From the IMG/VR virus record IMGVR_UViG_3300009285_000692, positions 1 through 23,417 of that record: a DNA stretch of 23,417 bases. One strand, 5' to 3'. The stretch's first letter is position 1. Each line of letters begins with the position of its first letter. Source of the DNA: a virus. Made by a program: the position numbers and the translations under genes. Of this stretch, positions 1 to 7,526 are shown piece after piece. The notes beneath the pieces are model-generated. The model had not been told where the DNA came from. It ran no database searches and worked only from the letters and a program-made list of their open reading frames with translations.

Positions 1-45
1 ACACTGGACCCGAACTCACGGGGTTTTAAACTGAGGTTATTTTAA
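1..45 (+). CDS. C-terminal end of an unidentified upstream gene (partial)
   Basis: Frame 1 is open from the window edge to a TAA at 43-45, giving a 14-residue tail that ends KLRLF. The stop overlaps the terminase start as TAATG, the same coupling seen elsewhere in this operon, so this is probably the 3' end of a real gene. A small terminase or an HNH nuclease would be usual here, but the fragment is too short to say. Another frame closes earlier, at 27-29, so the frame choice rests only on the overlap. Confidence 0.35.
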   Translation, partial: TLDPNSRGFKLRLF

Positions 46-1793
46 TGGGTAAGCGTGGGCCACAACCTACTGATAATGAAACGCTGGAAAATCGTGGTTC
101 TTGGCGTGCATCAGCTCGAAAAAAAGCCGACAGAGCCAAAACTCTACCTATACAGCCTAAAATCAAACCTATAAAGTGTAAAGTTGATTATTCTACGCTA
201 TTAACGATATTGCCCAAATACAATCCTGAGATAGACAAGGGTGATTGTTATTTTGATAAAGAAGCTGCGGACAAAGTAATAAACTTTTTCCACAATGAAT
301 TAAGGTTTATAGAGGGTGAGCGTGCTGGCCAGGCATTTGCGTTGGAGTTGTGGCAAGTCGCCATTGTTGCCAATTTGTTTGGATGGAAGCGTCCGGATGG
401 CTCACGTCGGTATCGGGAGGCATTTATTTTTTGCGGACGCAAGAATGGCAAAACTCCATATATTGCAGGTATTTTATCTTATATGGCTTTTGAGGATGGC
501 GAGGCTGGCGCGCAGCTCTACTCGGCAGCAGCAGACCAGCCGCAAGCCGCATTGATTTACCGACATGCCAAAGGGATGATTTGCAAGAATGAAAAGCTAC
601 TTGAGAAATCAAAAATCTATACTTCATACAAGTCGATTGAGTTTCCCGCTACGGATAGTATCTATCGGGCGTTATCGGCGGAGGCGTACACAAAAGACGG
701 CTTAAATAGTTCATTTGTGGTAATAGATGAGCTTCATGCCCAGCCGAACAGGGACTTAGTGGATGTATTGATAACATCGACTGGCACACGTTCTCAGCCT
801 CTTGTCATTCACATAACCACGGCAGGATATGATAAGAATTCGATTTGTTATGAAAAGTACGATTACGCTTGCAAAGTCAGGGACGGAATTATTCACGACC
901 CGTCTTTTTTGCCGGTGATTTATGAAGTTCCTCAAGATGCTAAATGGGATGATGAAAGCGTTTGGCCGCTGGCTAACCCAAATCTTGGTGTATCTATCGG
1001 GGTGGATTATTTAAGACGGGAATGTGAGCGGGCAAAGAACAGCGCCGCTTATGAGAATACGTTTCGAAGATTACACTTGAATCAATGGACTGATACTGAT
1101 GTTAAGTTTATTACTCAGGACAAGTGGAATCTATGCGGCGGGCGGTGGCGTGAAGACATGACGGCCACAGGGAGCGTGGCTTATGCAGGTCTTGATCTAT
1201 CAACGACCACTGACTTGGCTGCATTTGTCCTTGCCGTGCCTCAGTCTGATGGCGGTATCGCAATCAGGCCATATTGTTGGCTGCCGAGGGAAAATGCCCG
1301 AAAGCGTGAAATAAAGGATCGCGTTCCCTATGAGGCTTGGGCGCGGCAGGGGTTCATTGAATTAACCGAAGGCGATGTAATTGATTATGATGTTATTCGC
1401 CGCAGGATTAACGAAATCGGGAAGGAATATAACATCAAAGAAATTGCCGCAGACCGGTGGAATGCGACGCAGATTATTACTCAGCTTGGTGGTGACGGTT
1501 TTGAGATTGTTGCGTTCGGGCAGGGTTTCCATGATATGTCCGCTCCGACGAAAGAGCTTGAAAAGTTAGTTATAGGTGGTAAACTATATCATCCGAACCA
1601 TCCGGTGCTTAATTGGTGTTGTTCCAATTTGTCAGTTGAGATTGATGCTGCGGGCAATATGAAGCCGTCGAAAAAGAAAAGCACGGAGAAAATAGACTTG
1701 ATGGTAGCGTTGATAATGGCGATTGGTAGAATTAATGCTCAGCCGATTGCAAGTGAAAGTGTGTATGAGAGTCGAGGCGTTTTGACGATTTAG
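45..1793 (+). CDS. terL: Terminase large subunit (HK97-type TerL)
   Basis: This is the DNA-packaging motor: an ATPase plus a headful or cos nuclease that works at the portal of the procapsid. In the 582-aa protein the ATPase domain shows a Walker A-like GRKNGKT (about 131-137), a Walker B VVIDEL (225-230) and a coupling motif ITTAG (257-261). The RNase H-like nuclease has plausible metal-binding acids in AGLDLS (D384), AADRW (D470) and KIDLM (D551). Length and motif order fit the Terminase_1 family. The first residues, MGKRGPQP, followed by a basic stretch look like the start of P27-family small terminases, which is odd for a large subunit. The start is coupled to an upstream stop (TAATG), with GAGG a few bases before. 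No separate small subunit is visible in the window. The family call is very secure. Confidence 0.96.
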   Translation: MGKRGPQPTDNETLENRGSWRASARKKADRAKTLPIQPKIKPIKCKVDYSTLLTILPKYNPEIDKGDCYFDKEAADKVINFFHNELRFIEGERAGQAFALELWQVAIVANLFGWKRPDGSRRYREAFIFCGRKNGKTPYIAGILSYMAFEDGEAGAQLYSAAADQPQAALIYRHAKGMICKNEKLLEKSKIYTSYKSIEFPATDSIYRALSAEAYTKDGLNSSFVVIDELHAQPNRDLVDVLITSTGTRSQPLVIHITTAGYDKNSICYEKYDYACKVRDGIIHDPSFLPVIYEVPQDAKWDDESVWPLANPNLGVSIGVDYLRRECERAKNSAAYENTFRRLHLNQWTDTDVKFITQDKWNLCGGRWREDMTATGSVAYAGLDLSTTTDLAAFVLAVPQSDGGIAIRPYCWLPRENARKREIKDRVPYEAWARQGFIELTEGDVIDYDVIRRRINEIGKEYNIKEIAADRWNATQIITQLGGDGFEIVAFGQGFHDMSAPTKELEKLVIGGKLYHPNHPVLNWCCSNLSVEIDAAGNMKPSKKKSTEKIDLMVALIMAIGRINAQPIASESVYESRGVLTI

Positions 1794-1810
1794 GAAAAAA
1801 GGAAAAGGAA

Positions 1811-1981
1811 ATAGAAAATGATGCGATTTGTTGTAATTGCTTGTATTGGAAAAAATATGCGATAGTTGAAAATTTTATAACTGGACAGTGCAAACGATAT
1901 CCTCCGCGATATAGTGCTGGAGATACAGATTGGCCATCAACTGATTCGCGGGAATGGTGTGGAGAATTTAAGAAAAAATAA
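1811..1981 (+). CDS. Cys-rich small Zn-binding-type protein, start codon abnormal
   Basis: The frame codes for ENDAICCNCLYW, then GQCKRYPP, WPSTDS and REWCGEF before a TAA at 1979-1981. The pattern CxxC-x-Y/W ... CxRYPP ... WPxT ... WCGEF is typical of small phage and bacterial Zn-type proteins, so the amino-acid signal is strong. The frame is open back to a stop at 1766-1768 but holds no ATG, GTG or TTG. The only near-start is ATA at 1811. A good ribosome site (GGAAAAGGAA, 1801-1810) instead serves ATGATG at 1818, which is in another frame and ends after 15 residues. One missing base just after ATGATG would join the two frames into a normal gene. It is therefore a gene with a rare start, a frameshifted gene, or an assembly error. 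Function is unknown. Confidence 0.5.
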   Translation: MENDAICCNCLYWKKYAIVENFITGQCKRYPPRYSAGDTDWPSTDSREWCGEFKKK

Positions 1982-2028
1982 ATAAACCAAAAAATAGGGC
2001 ATAGGGCGGATAGCTCCCGTCTGAGTTG

Positions 2029-2050
2029 CTGTATCAACGAGCCTATACAG
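2029..2050 (+). other. Small stem-loop just upstream of a terminator
   Basis: CTGTAT (2029-2034) and ATACAG (2045-2050) form a perfect 6-bp inverted repeat around a 10-nt loop. GTTG (2025-2028) can instead pair with CAAC (2035-2038). The right arm also shares its last two bases with the terminator stem that follows, so the structures partly compete. It may be an attenuator-like arrangement or the body of a short RNA. Confidence 0.35.
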
Positions 2051-2092
2051 AGGCGCGGTTGTTAGAAATAACGACTTGCGCCTCTTTTTTTT
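2049..2092 (+). terminator. Strong Rho-independent terminator
   Basis: The outer stem AGAGGCGC (2049-2056) pairs perfectly with GCGCCTCT (2078-2085). An inner stem, GTTGTTA (2058-2064) with TAACGAC (2069-2075), has one G-U pair and closes on a GAAA tetraloop. A run of T follows to 2092. It separates the packaging gene(s) from the capsid gene, so capsid expression needs either its own promoter in 2093-2160 or antitermination. I could not pick a convincing promoter there. Confidence 0.88.
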
Positions 2093-2175
2093 GGTTCTTA
2101 CAAGTCCTAAAAGGCAGTAGCCAATAGGCAAATAGTATTCGAAAAGTAAATTATTTTAACGAAAAGGATTCAAAA

Positions 2176-3558
2176 ATGGATCAATTAAAGAAACTTCGCG
2201 AGAAGAAAGAGGCAGTAGTGGCCGAAATGGACGCACTCTGTCAGGCCGCGACTGACGGCATAATGTCAGAAGAGGCTCAGAAAAAGTTCGATAGTTTGAA
2301 AGCTGAAAGCGACCTGATTGCCAAGAATATAGCCAATTTAGAGCGCGTTCTTGACGAAAAGGCCTCTGCGGAGCGTATCCCGCAAGCACCGCCCGCCGCT
2401 ATTATAGCAGGCCAGCCTACCGCAAAGAGTACTCGGTTTACCGTTCCTGCCGAGGCTAAGAAGTGGTCAACTGGTTTGCGGGCATTTAAGGGTACTGATG
2501 GAGCAGAGCGTGCTTATGCTTCGGGCCAGTGGCTTGCCGCTGCGTTTGGCAGTGATAGTGCTAAGCAGTGGTGTAGGGATCACGGCTTGCAAATTCAATC
2601 AGTACATCAAGGCGGCGTAAATACGACCGGTGGGTACTTAGTTCCAGAGCCGTTGTCAACGGCGATTATCGAGCTGGTTATGCAGTATGGCGTATTTCGT
2701 CGTAATGCAGGCCGTGTACCGATGACAAGCGATACCATGATTATACCGCGGCGTAGCGGTGGTCTTACCGGCTACTTTGTCGGCGAGGGCGATGCAATCA
2801 CATCGAGCACCAAGTCTTGGGATAACGTAAAACTTATCACAAAAGATTATGGTGTTACTACTCGTATTAGTAACCAGCTTGCCTCCGATGCGATAATCAG
2901 CGTAATGGACGACCTTGCCACTGAAATAGCACGAGTTTTCGCACAAAACGAAGACGAATGCGGTTTTAATGGTTCTGGCACAAGCACTTATGGCGGCATT
3001 ACTGGTTTGCAAACAAGATTGAAGACGGTGGCATGGACAGCGCCTTCGGTCAATACTGGTGCTGGCGCGGTCGAGTGGGGCACAGGTACAGATCACAGCA
3101 ATATCACCTCAGCAAATCTTACATCGTTAATGGCGTTATTGCCGACGTATGCCCGATTTGGTGCGAAGTGGTTCTGTTCGCCTGCGTTCTATGATGCCGT
3201 TATGACAAGGCTCGCATTGGCGCAAGGTGGTTCGACTGCGACCGAAATGGTTAATGGAATTTTGCAATATAAATTCCTTGGCTATCCGGTCGAACTGGTC
3301 GAGGTAATGCCGACGACCGGCACAGACCAGTTGTTTAGTTGCTATTTTGGCAATTTGCAAATGGCAGCTAAATTCGGCGACCGGCAGCAGCTTGCAATCG
3401 CCTCAAGCGACAGCGCGACTATCGGCGGCTATTCCGTTTTTGAACGGAATGAAATCGCTCTCCGTGGCACAGAGAGATTCGATATAAACGTTCACGATGT
3501 AGGTACGTCATCTGCACCCGGCCCAATAGTTGGCCTGATGTGTTATGACGCCGCGTAA
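2176..3558 (+). CDS. HK97-fold major capsid protein
   Basis: This subunit forms the phage head. The first ~65 of 460 residues are a charged helical coiled-coil (DQLKKLREKKEAVVAEMDAL onward) that matches the scaffold-like delta domain of HK97-family capsid precursors. A low-complexity linker follows (about 68-95). The fold itself begins around GGYLVPEP and continues through GYFVGEGDAI, VTTRISNQL and a C-terminal RGTERFDINVHD. The delta domain is probably removed by the S49 protease encoded at 9163. An AAAAGGA site precedes the ATG. The gene lies right after terL and before the portal, whereas most HK97-like phages use the order terL-portal-protease-capsid. The family assignment is strong; the cleavage position is not visible. 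Confidence 0.93.
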   Translation: MDQLKKLREKKEAVVAEMDALCQAATDGIMSEEAQKKFDSLKAESDLIAKNIANLERVLDEKASAERIPQAPPAAIIAGQPTAKSTRFTVPAEAKKWSTGLRAFKGTDGAERAYASGQWLAAAFGSDSAKQWCRDHGLQIQSVHQGGVNTTGGYLVPEPLSTAIIELVMQYGVFRRNAGRVPMTSDTMIIPRRSGGLTGYFVGEGDAITSSTKSWDNVKLITKDYGVTTRISNQLASDAIISVMDDLATEIARVFAQNEDECGFNGSGTSTYGGITGLQTRLKTVAWTAPSVNTGAGAVEWGTGTDHSNITSANLTSLMALLPTYARFGAKWFCSPAFYDAVMTRLALAQGGSTATEMVNGILQYKFLGYPVELVEVMPTTGTDQLFSCYFGNLQMAAKFGDRQQLAIASSDSATIGGYSVFERNEIALRGTERFDINVHDVGTSSAPGPIVGLMCYDAA

Positions 3559-3595
3559 GTGAATTAAATTAAACTTTTTTGCAAGGAGCAAAAAT

Positions 3596-4135
3596 ATGAT
3601 TCCACAGAATGATCATGGTATAGTTGTAATGACGCCGATTCTTCAAACGGCGGCATCAACACACAATTTCAGTTTTTCTAAGCTGGACGCAAACGGCCAA
3701 CCGTATGCGCAGGCGAATATCCTTTTTAATATGGGCACGGTTTCGACTAATGCCGACGACCTTTCAAATATAAAGGTCTATGAGAGTGATACGGTAACAA
3801 CTCCGACAAGTATGACGCAGATCGTAGCCTTTTCCATTACAAATGGAACGGCCACTGATGCGACTCATGCTAACGCTTGGACATTTGGCGCGTCTGGTGC
3901 TGCACTCGGCGGTGTTGTCGAGTTGCAAATGGATTTGCGAAAACGCAAGAAGTATATCGGCGTGTATGTTCTCGCACCCGCTGCTTCTAACGTTGTAACA
4001 TTCAGTGCAATGGCGATTCTTAGCCGTGGTGCTGAGTCGAGAGATTCGCAATCGCAGGCTAACCAGTATGGTTCTGTTTATGGCAACCTTGCTGCTACGA
4101 ATGCACGGGGCAACATAATGAGAGTTATTGGGTAA
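3596..4135 (+). CDS. Beta-rich protein, candidate capsid accessory/decoration protein
   Basis: I do not recognise a family. The 179-aa product is rich in Thr, Ser, Ala and short hydrophobic strands, and has no signal peptide, membrane segment or Cys cluster. It ends in a polar Ser/Gln/Asn-rich stretch (ESRDSQSQANQYGS) followed by RGNIMRVIG. It starts 37 nt after the capsid stop, with a clear AAGGAGC ribosome site, so it is likely co-expressed with the capsid protein. Position and composition suggest a capsid-binding or decoration protein. That is inference from context only. Confidence 0.75.
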   Translation: MIPQNDHGIVVMTPILQTAASTHNFSFSKLDANGQPYAQANILFNMGTVSTNADDLSNIKVYESDTVTTPTSMTQIVAFSITNGTATDATHANAWTFGASGAALGGVVELQMDLRKRKKYIGVYVLAPAASNVVTFSAMAILSRGAESRDSQSQANQYGSVYGNLAATNARGNIMRVIG

Positions 4136-4148
4136 GTTGTTTTCATTT

Positions 4149-4188
4149 CCTCCCCTTGGCGGTGGTTTTTGTGGCCGTCAGGGGGAGG
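4149..4188 (+). repeat. Long GC-rich stem-loop between capsid-block genes
   Basis: The arm at 4149-4162 pairs with the arm at 4175-4188 over 14 bp, including two G-U pairs in the + RNA, around a 12-nt T-rich loop. No T-run follows, so this is not a classic terminator. It may act as an mRNA processing or stability element that separates capsid expression from the downstream enzyme gene. It also covers a TTG (4169) that could be mistaken for the next gene's start. Confidence 0.6.
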
Positions 4189-4228
4189 GGTGAAAGTTTA
4201 TAAAAAGGAAATGAAAGGAAAAAATGAA

Positions 4229-6055
4229 ATGAGGCTTAATTTAGGAAGCGGCGAGTTTCCGCTCGATGGTTACGAAAATTTAGACAAAAGTAATGGCAAG
4301 GAAGTTTATCCGTTGGTTGCATACGCCGATAATTCGGTCGATGAGATCAGAGCGTCGCACATTCTTGAGCATTTTCCGCAGGCGCAGGTAATGGAAGTGC
4401 TTAGCCATTGGATTTCAAAACTTAAACAGGGCGGCATTTTAAAACTCGCCGTGCCTGATTTCGGTAGGATTTGTCAAGGGTATGTAAAAGGCGAAAATTT
4501 AAATTATGGCGGGTACATTGTCGGCGGTCAATCGAATGAAGATGATTTTCATAAATCTATTTTTGACAGATCATGCCTTATAAGAGTATTTGAGACGCTT
4601 GGCCTTGGCGATGTAAAAGACTGGGTATCAGAAGTAAAAGATTGTGCCAGTTATCCGATAAGTCTCAATTTGCAGGGTACTAAGCTCGGTATCCCCTCGT
4701 TGGTTAAAAATATAGGATACATAGATAAGGCATATATTCCAGCACTTACTGAATTCTCAAAAAGAGCGAAAACATATTATTCGCAAAATGGCGAAGATGG
4801 TATTTTGGAAGCAATTTTTGAAAAAATTGGTATTGAAAATAAATGGTGTCTTGAGGTCGGCGCGGCTGATGGTATTTTATTTTCAAACACCCGTCATTTT
4901 GTTGAGCAAGGATGGAATGCCTTGCTTATTGAAAGAGACGATGAACAATTCGATAGGCTCGTAAATAATATTTTGCCATACAAGAAAAAGGTATTTGTTT
5001 CAAAAGAGAATGTCGGTAATGAAAAAGGACTTGATTCATTGCTTGCCGAATTTAATGTCCCTAAAGATATCGACCTCGTGTGCATTGATGTTGATGGTCA
5101 GGACTGGCATATCTGGAATCAAATGCTTGAGTATAAGCCGAGAGTTATTGTTTGTGAATACGATCCGAAGCGTAAGGATGATGATTTTATTCCGATTATT
5201 GGCGGCGAGGGTCAGGCAGGAATGAGAACGACTGGCTGGCTTGCATCTGGAAAGAATTATCATAACTTAATAGTTACCGAATACAATATTATTGCAATTC
5301 GAGACGATGTAGCACTAAAACTACTTCCAGTAGTACCTAAAAAAGACATTAAAATTGCTGCGGTAATGTCAATGCCTCGTGTTGCGTTTACTGATAATAT
5401 GTTTTCGTCAATGTCGGCGTTATTGCCGTTAGGAATTTCACTCGAAAGAGGTAGTGGCGTATTTTGGGGTCAGATTTTAACTCGGCTAATGGAAAGTCAT
5501 CTTAATGATGGTACTGAGTTTATTATTACGCTTGACTATGATACGTATTTTACAAAAAACCAAGTTGTTAGATTGCTTCAAATGATGCAGGAGCATCCAG
5601 AGGCGGATGCAATTATCCCGATGCAAATGAAGCGTGAGTGTGATTATCCGCTTATTGGTAAGTTAAATGAGGAGCAAAAACCTATTATATCGCTTCCTGT
5701 AACTGCCTTTCAGTGCGATTTAATGCCGATGACTACAGGACACTTTGGACTTACTATTTTCAGGGTTTCAGCATTAAATAAAATGAAAAAGCCTTGGTTT
5801 TTGCCACACCCAGATCCGGTTGGTGGATGGGACGAAGGTAGAATGGATGAGGATATTCATTTTTGGCATACCTTTGCAGACAGCGGTCTTCAATCGTTTC
5901 TTGCTCCAAAAATCAGATTGCCGCATTTACAAATGATGGCAACGATTCCAGGCCGACTTGAAGAAGCGTTTAAGCCTCAGCATTATTACATTACTGATTT
6001 GATAAAGAATGGTTTGCCGGAATGGTGTGAGCCGAAGGTGGAGTTTTTAAAATGA
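4229..6055 (+). CDS. Three-domain protein: SAM methyltransferase + FkbM-like methyltransferase + GT-A-like glycosyltransferase
   Basis: The 608-aa product reads as three enzyme-like units. Residues 1-165 form a class I methyltransferase: LNLGSGEFPLDGYENLD at the SAM site, SHILEHF, and KQGGILKLAVPDF. Residues ~183-365 resemble the FkbM family: YYSQNGEDGILEAIF, LEVGAADG, ALLIERD, DLVCIDVDGQDW. Residues ~373-600 look like a GT-A glycosyltransferase: TLDYDTYF as a DxD-type metal site near 435-441, and WDEGRMDEDIHFWH near 534-546. The start at 4229 is chosen for its AAAGGAA site; ATG 4211 is a possible alternative. Its stop overlaps the next ATG. Such enzymes usually build or methylate surface sugars. 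Inside a head gene block it might glycosylate virion proteins or alter the host envelope. Domain calls are good; the substrate is unknown. Confidence 0.85.
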   Translation: MRLNLGSGEFPLDGYENLDKSNGKEVYPLVAYADNSVDEIRASHILEHFPQAQVMEVLSHWISKLKQGGILKLAVPDFGRICQGYVKGENLNYGGYIVGGQSNEDDFHKSIFDRSCLIRVFETLGLGDVKDWVSEVKDCASYPISLNLQGTKLGIPSLVKNIGYIDKAYIPALTEFSKRAKTYYSQNGEDGILEAIFEKIGIENKWCLEVGAADGILFSNTRHFVEQGWNALLIERDDEQFDRLVNNILPYKKKVFVSKENVGNEKGLDSLLAEFNVPKDIDLVCIDVDGQDWHIWNQMLEYKPRVIVCEYDPKRKDDDFIPIIGGEGQAGMRTTGWLASGKNYHNLIVTEYNIIAIRDDVALKLLPVVPKKDIKIAAVMSMPRVAFTDNMFSSMSALLPLGISLERGSGVFWGQILTRLMESHLNDGTEFIITLDYDTYFTKNQVVRLLQMMQEHPEADAIIPMQMKRECDYPLIGKLNEEQKPIISLPVTAFQCDLMPMTTGHFGLTIFRVSALNKMKKPWFLPHPDPVGGWDEGRMDEDIHFWHTFADSGLQSFLAPKIRLPHLQMMATIPGRLEEAFKPQHYYITDLIKNGLPEWCEPKVEFLK

Positions 6056-6204
6056 AAATAAGATTATTAAAACCTTATTGTGCTTTTGCTAAAAACCAGA
6101 TTTGGGATTGTCCGCATGTTATTGCTCCGATTCTGATAGCACGAGGAATTGCTGAAAAAGTTATAGAAGAAATAAAAATAGTAAAAAAGAAAAGGAATAA
6201 ATAA
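6052..6204 (+). CDS. Small phage protein (50 aa)
   Basis: This 50-residue ORF overlaps its upstream neighbour by ATGA and its downstream neighbour by TAATG, so it is almost certainly translated. It begins MKIRLLKPYCAF and contains DCPHVIAPILIARGIAEKV, ending in a Lys-rich tail. The central pattern, hydrophobic with LIxRGIAE, is what I recall from tiny proteins near phage capsid and connector genes, whose role is not established. No membrane segment is evident. Confidence 0.7.
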   Translation: MKIRLLKPYCAFAKNQIWDCPHVIAPILIARGIAEKVIEEIKIVKKKRNK

Positions 6205-6725
6205 TGGCTTCTCAATCAAGAATGGAAAGTGATTTTTTTGTAGCGGGTAATATTTCCGCAAATACATTTACGCTACCCGCCGGAACGGTAACTGATAATG
6301 CCGTACTTGCGGCTACTAATATTGCCGCAACAAAACTTGAGCATCAGCACGAGATAATATTTGCTCAAGCTAATACTGCATCGGCAAGCCAAACCCAGAT
6401 TGTTCACAGAGTACATGGTGCGACTGGCGAGGTAATAGCCGTTAAGGCCGGTTCTATTGTAAAGTGCGTAAGCGACGCCAGTATTACTATTGATATGGTC
6501 AAGTGTAATTCTGGCGGAACTACCTCTGTGCTGACGGGAGTAATTACACTTAATAGTAGTAGTACAAACTATGTTCCTGTTGCTGGCACAGTTGTTTCGA
6601 GCGGTGTTGAAGATTTGGTGGCTGAGGATTTATTAAAAGTTGTACTTACCGCAAGCGCAGGCACTGGCGGGACTGTTGCAACTGGCGTCTTTGCCTCTTT
6701 AATAGTTAGAGAAAAGGCAAGTTAA
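6204..6725 (+). CDS. Beta-rich structural protein, possible head fibre or decoration protein
   Basis: The family is unknown. The 173 residues are small, Ala/Thr/Ser/Val-rich and look all-beta, with an N-terminal stretch (FFVAGNISANTFTLPAGTVTDNAVLAATNIAATKLEHQH) of the kind seen where capsid-attached or trimeric fibre proteins anchor. It has no Cys-rich site or signal peptide (one Cys pair lies near 93-106). The ATG at 6204 overlaps the previous TAA, with AAAGGAA just upstream. Placement between capsid and connector genes suggests a virion component. That is inference. Confidence 0.72.
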   Translation: MASQSRMESDFFVAGNISANTFTLPAGTVTDNAVLAATNIAATKLEHQHEIIFAQANTASASQTQIVHRVHGATGEVIAVKAGSIVKCVSDASITIDMVKCNSGGTTSVLTGVITLNSSSTNYVPVAGTVVSSGVEDLVAEDLLKVVLTASAGTGGTVATGVFASLIVREKAS

Positions 6726-6726
6726 T

Positions 6727-7524
6727 ATGGATTATCGAATTACTACAACAAGTCCACCGCAGAGTGAGCCGATAAGTTTGACTGAGGCCAAACTGCATCT
6801 TCGTGTTGATGGTTCTACAGACGATACGCTTATTACTTCATTGATTAAGGCCGCAAGAGAATATTGCGAATCATTTCAGGGCAGAACGTATATAGCGACT
6901 ACGTTTCAAATGAAGATGGATTCGTGGCCGGACGAATTAAAGATGCCGAATGCGCCGTTGTGGTCTGTCGATAGTATTACCTATGTTGATACCGGCGGAA
7001 CTACTCAAACGTGTACGAGTTCTATTTATACGATTGATACGGTAGCCGATCCAGGCATTTTATATTTAGACTATCAGCAGGTTTGGCCGAGCATACGCGG
7101 TACACATAACGATATTACTATAAATTTTAACGCCGGATATTCAGCGTCATTTACTGCCGCCGATACCGATATATGTACTTGTTCTGCGAGAACATTTACG
7201 GATGCTACAAGAGTTAGATTATATAATTCAGGCGGTGCGTTGCCTGCCGGATTATCGACAGATACCGATTATTATACAAGAGATATCTCAGGTTCGACTT
7301 TCAAATTTTACACGGCAGCAACCGGCGGCACAGCGGTAAATATTACCGATACCGGTACTGGTACGCATTATATCGGGTGTGTTCCTGCGCCGATAATTGC
7401 GGCGATGAAAATGCTTATCGGCCATTTGTACGAACATCGAGAGGCTGTAACAGAAGTTGCATTACAAGAAGTACCCTTGGCTATCAAACATCTTTTATGG
7501 ATGGATAGATTAACGGGATTTTAA
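6727..7524 (+). CDS. Head-tail connector, gp6/phiE125 gp8-like, with inserted domain
   Basis: This protein forms the ring under the portal that links head to tail. Residues 15-52 (PISLTEAKLHLRVDGSTDD ... LIKAAREYCESFQGRT) and the C-terminal part (VPAPIIAAMKMLIGHLYEHREAV ... IKHLLWMDRL, 219-262) are classic for the family. About 75 residues (~143-217) are inserted between the usual FNAGYSA and VPAPI segments. The insert contains VRLYNSGGALPAGLSTDTDYY and a Gly/Thr-rich end, a beta-type unit that recurs in phage tail and structural proteins. The usual family length is near 190 aa, and this one is 265. It starts one base after the previous stop. The family call is strong. Confidence 0.88.
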   Translation: MDYRITTTSPPQSEPISLTEAKLHLRVDGSTDDTLITSLIKAAREYCESFQGRTYIATTFQMKMDSWPDELKMPNAPLWSVDSITYVDTGGTTQTCTSSIYTIDTVADPGILYLDYQQVWPSIRGTHNDITINFNAGYSASFTAADTDICTCSARTFTDATRVRLYNSGGALPAGLSTDTDYYTRDISGSTFKFYTAATGGTAVNITDTGTGTHYIGCVPAPIIAAMKMLIGHLYEHREAVTEVALQEVPLAIKHLLWMDRLTGF

Positions 7525-7526
7525 AG

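Noticed and set aside
2656-3096. 146-aa - strand ORF inside the capsid gene
   Set aside because: It is antisense to a confident capsid frame and has no ribosome site or recognisable motif.
4169-4228. Longer start (TTG 4169) for the three-domain gene
   Set aside because: It lies in the loop of a strong stem-loop and has no ribosome site; ATG 4229 has AAAGGAA and begins right at the SAM-binding motif.
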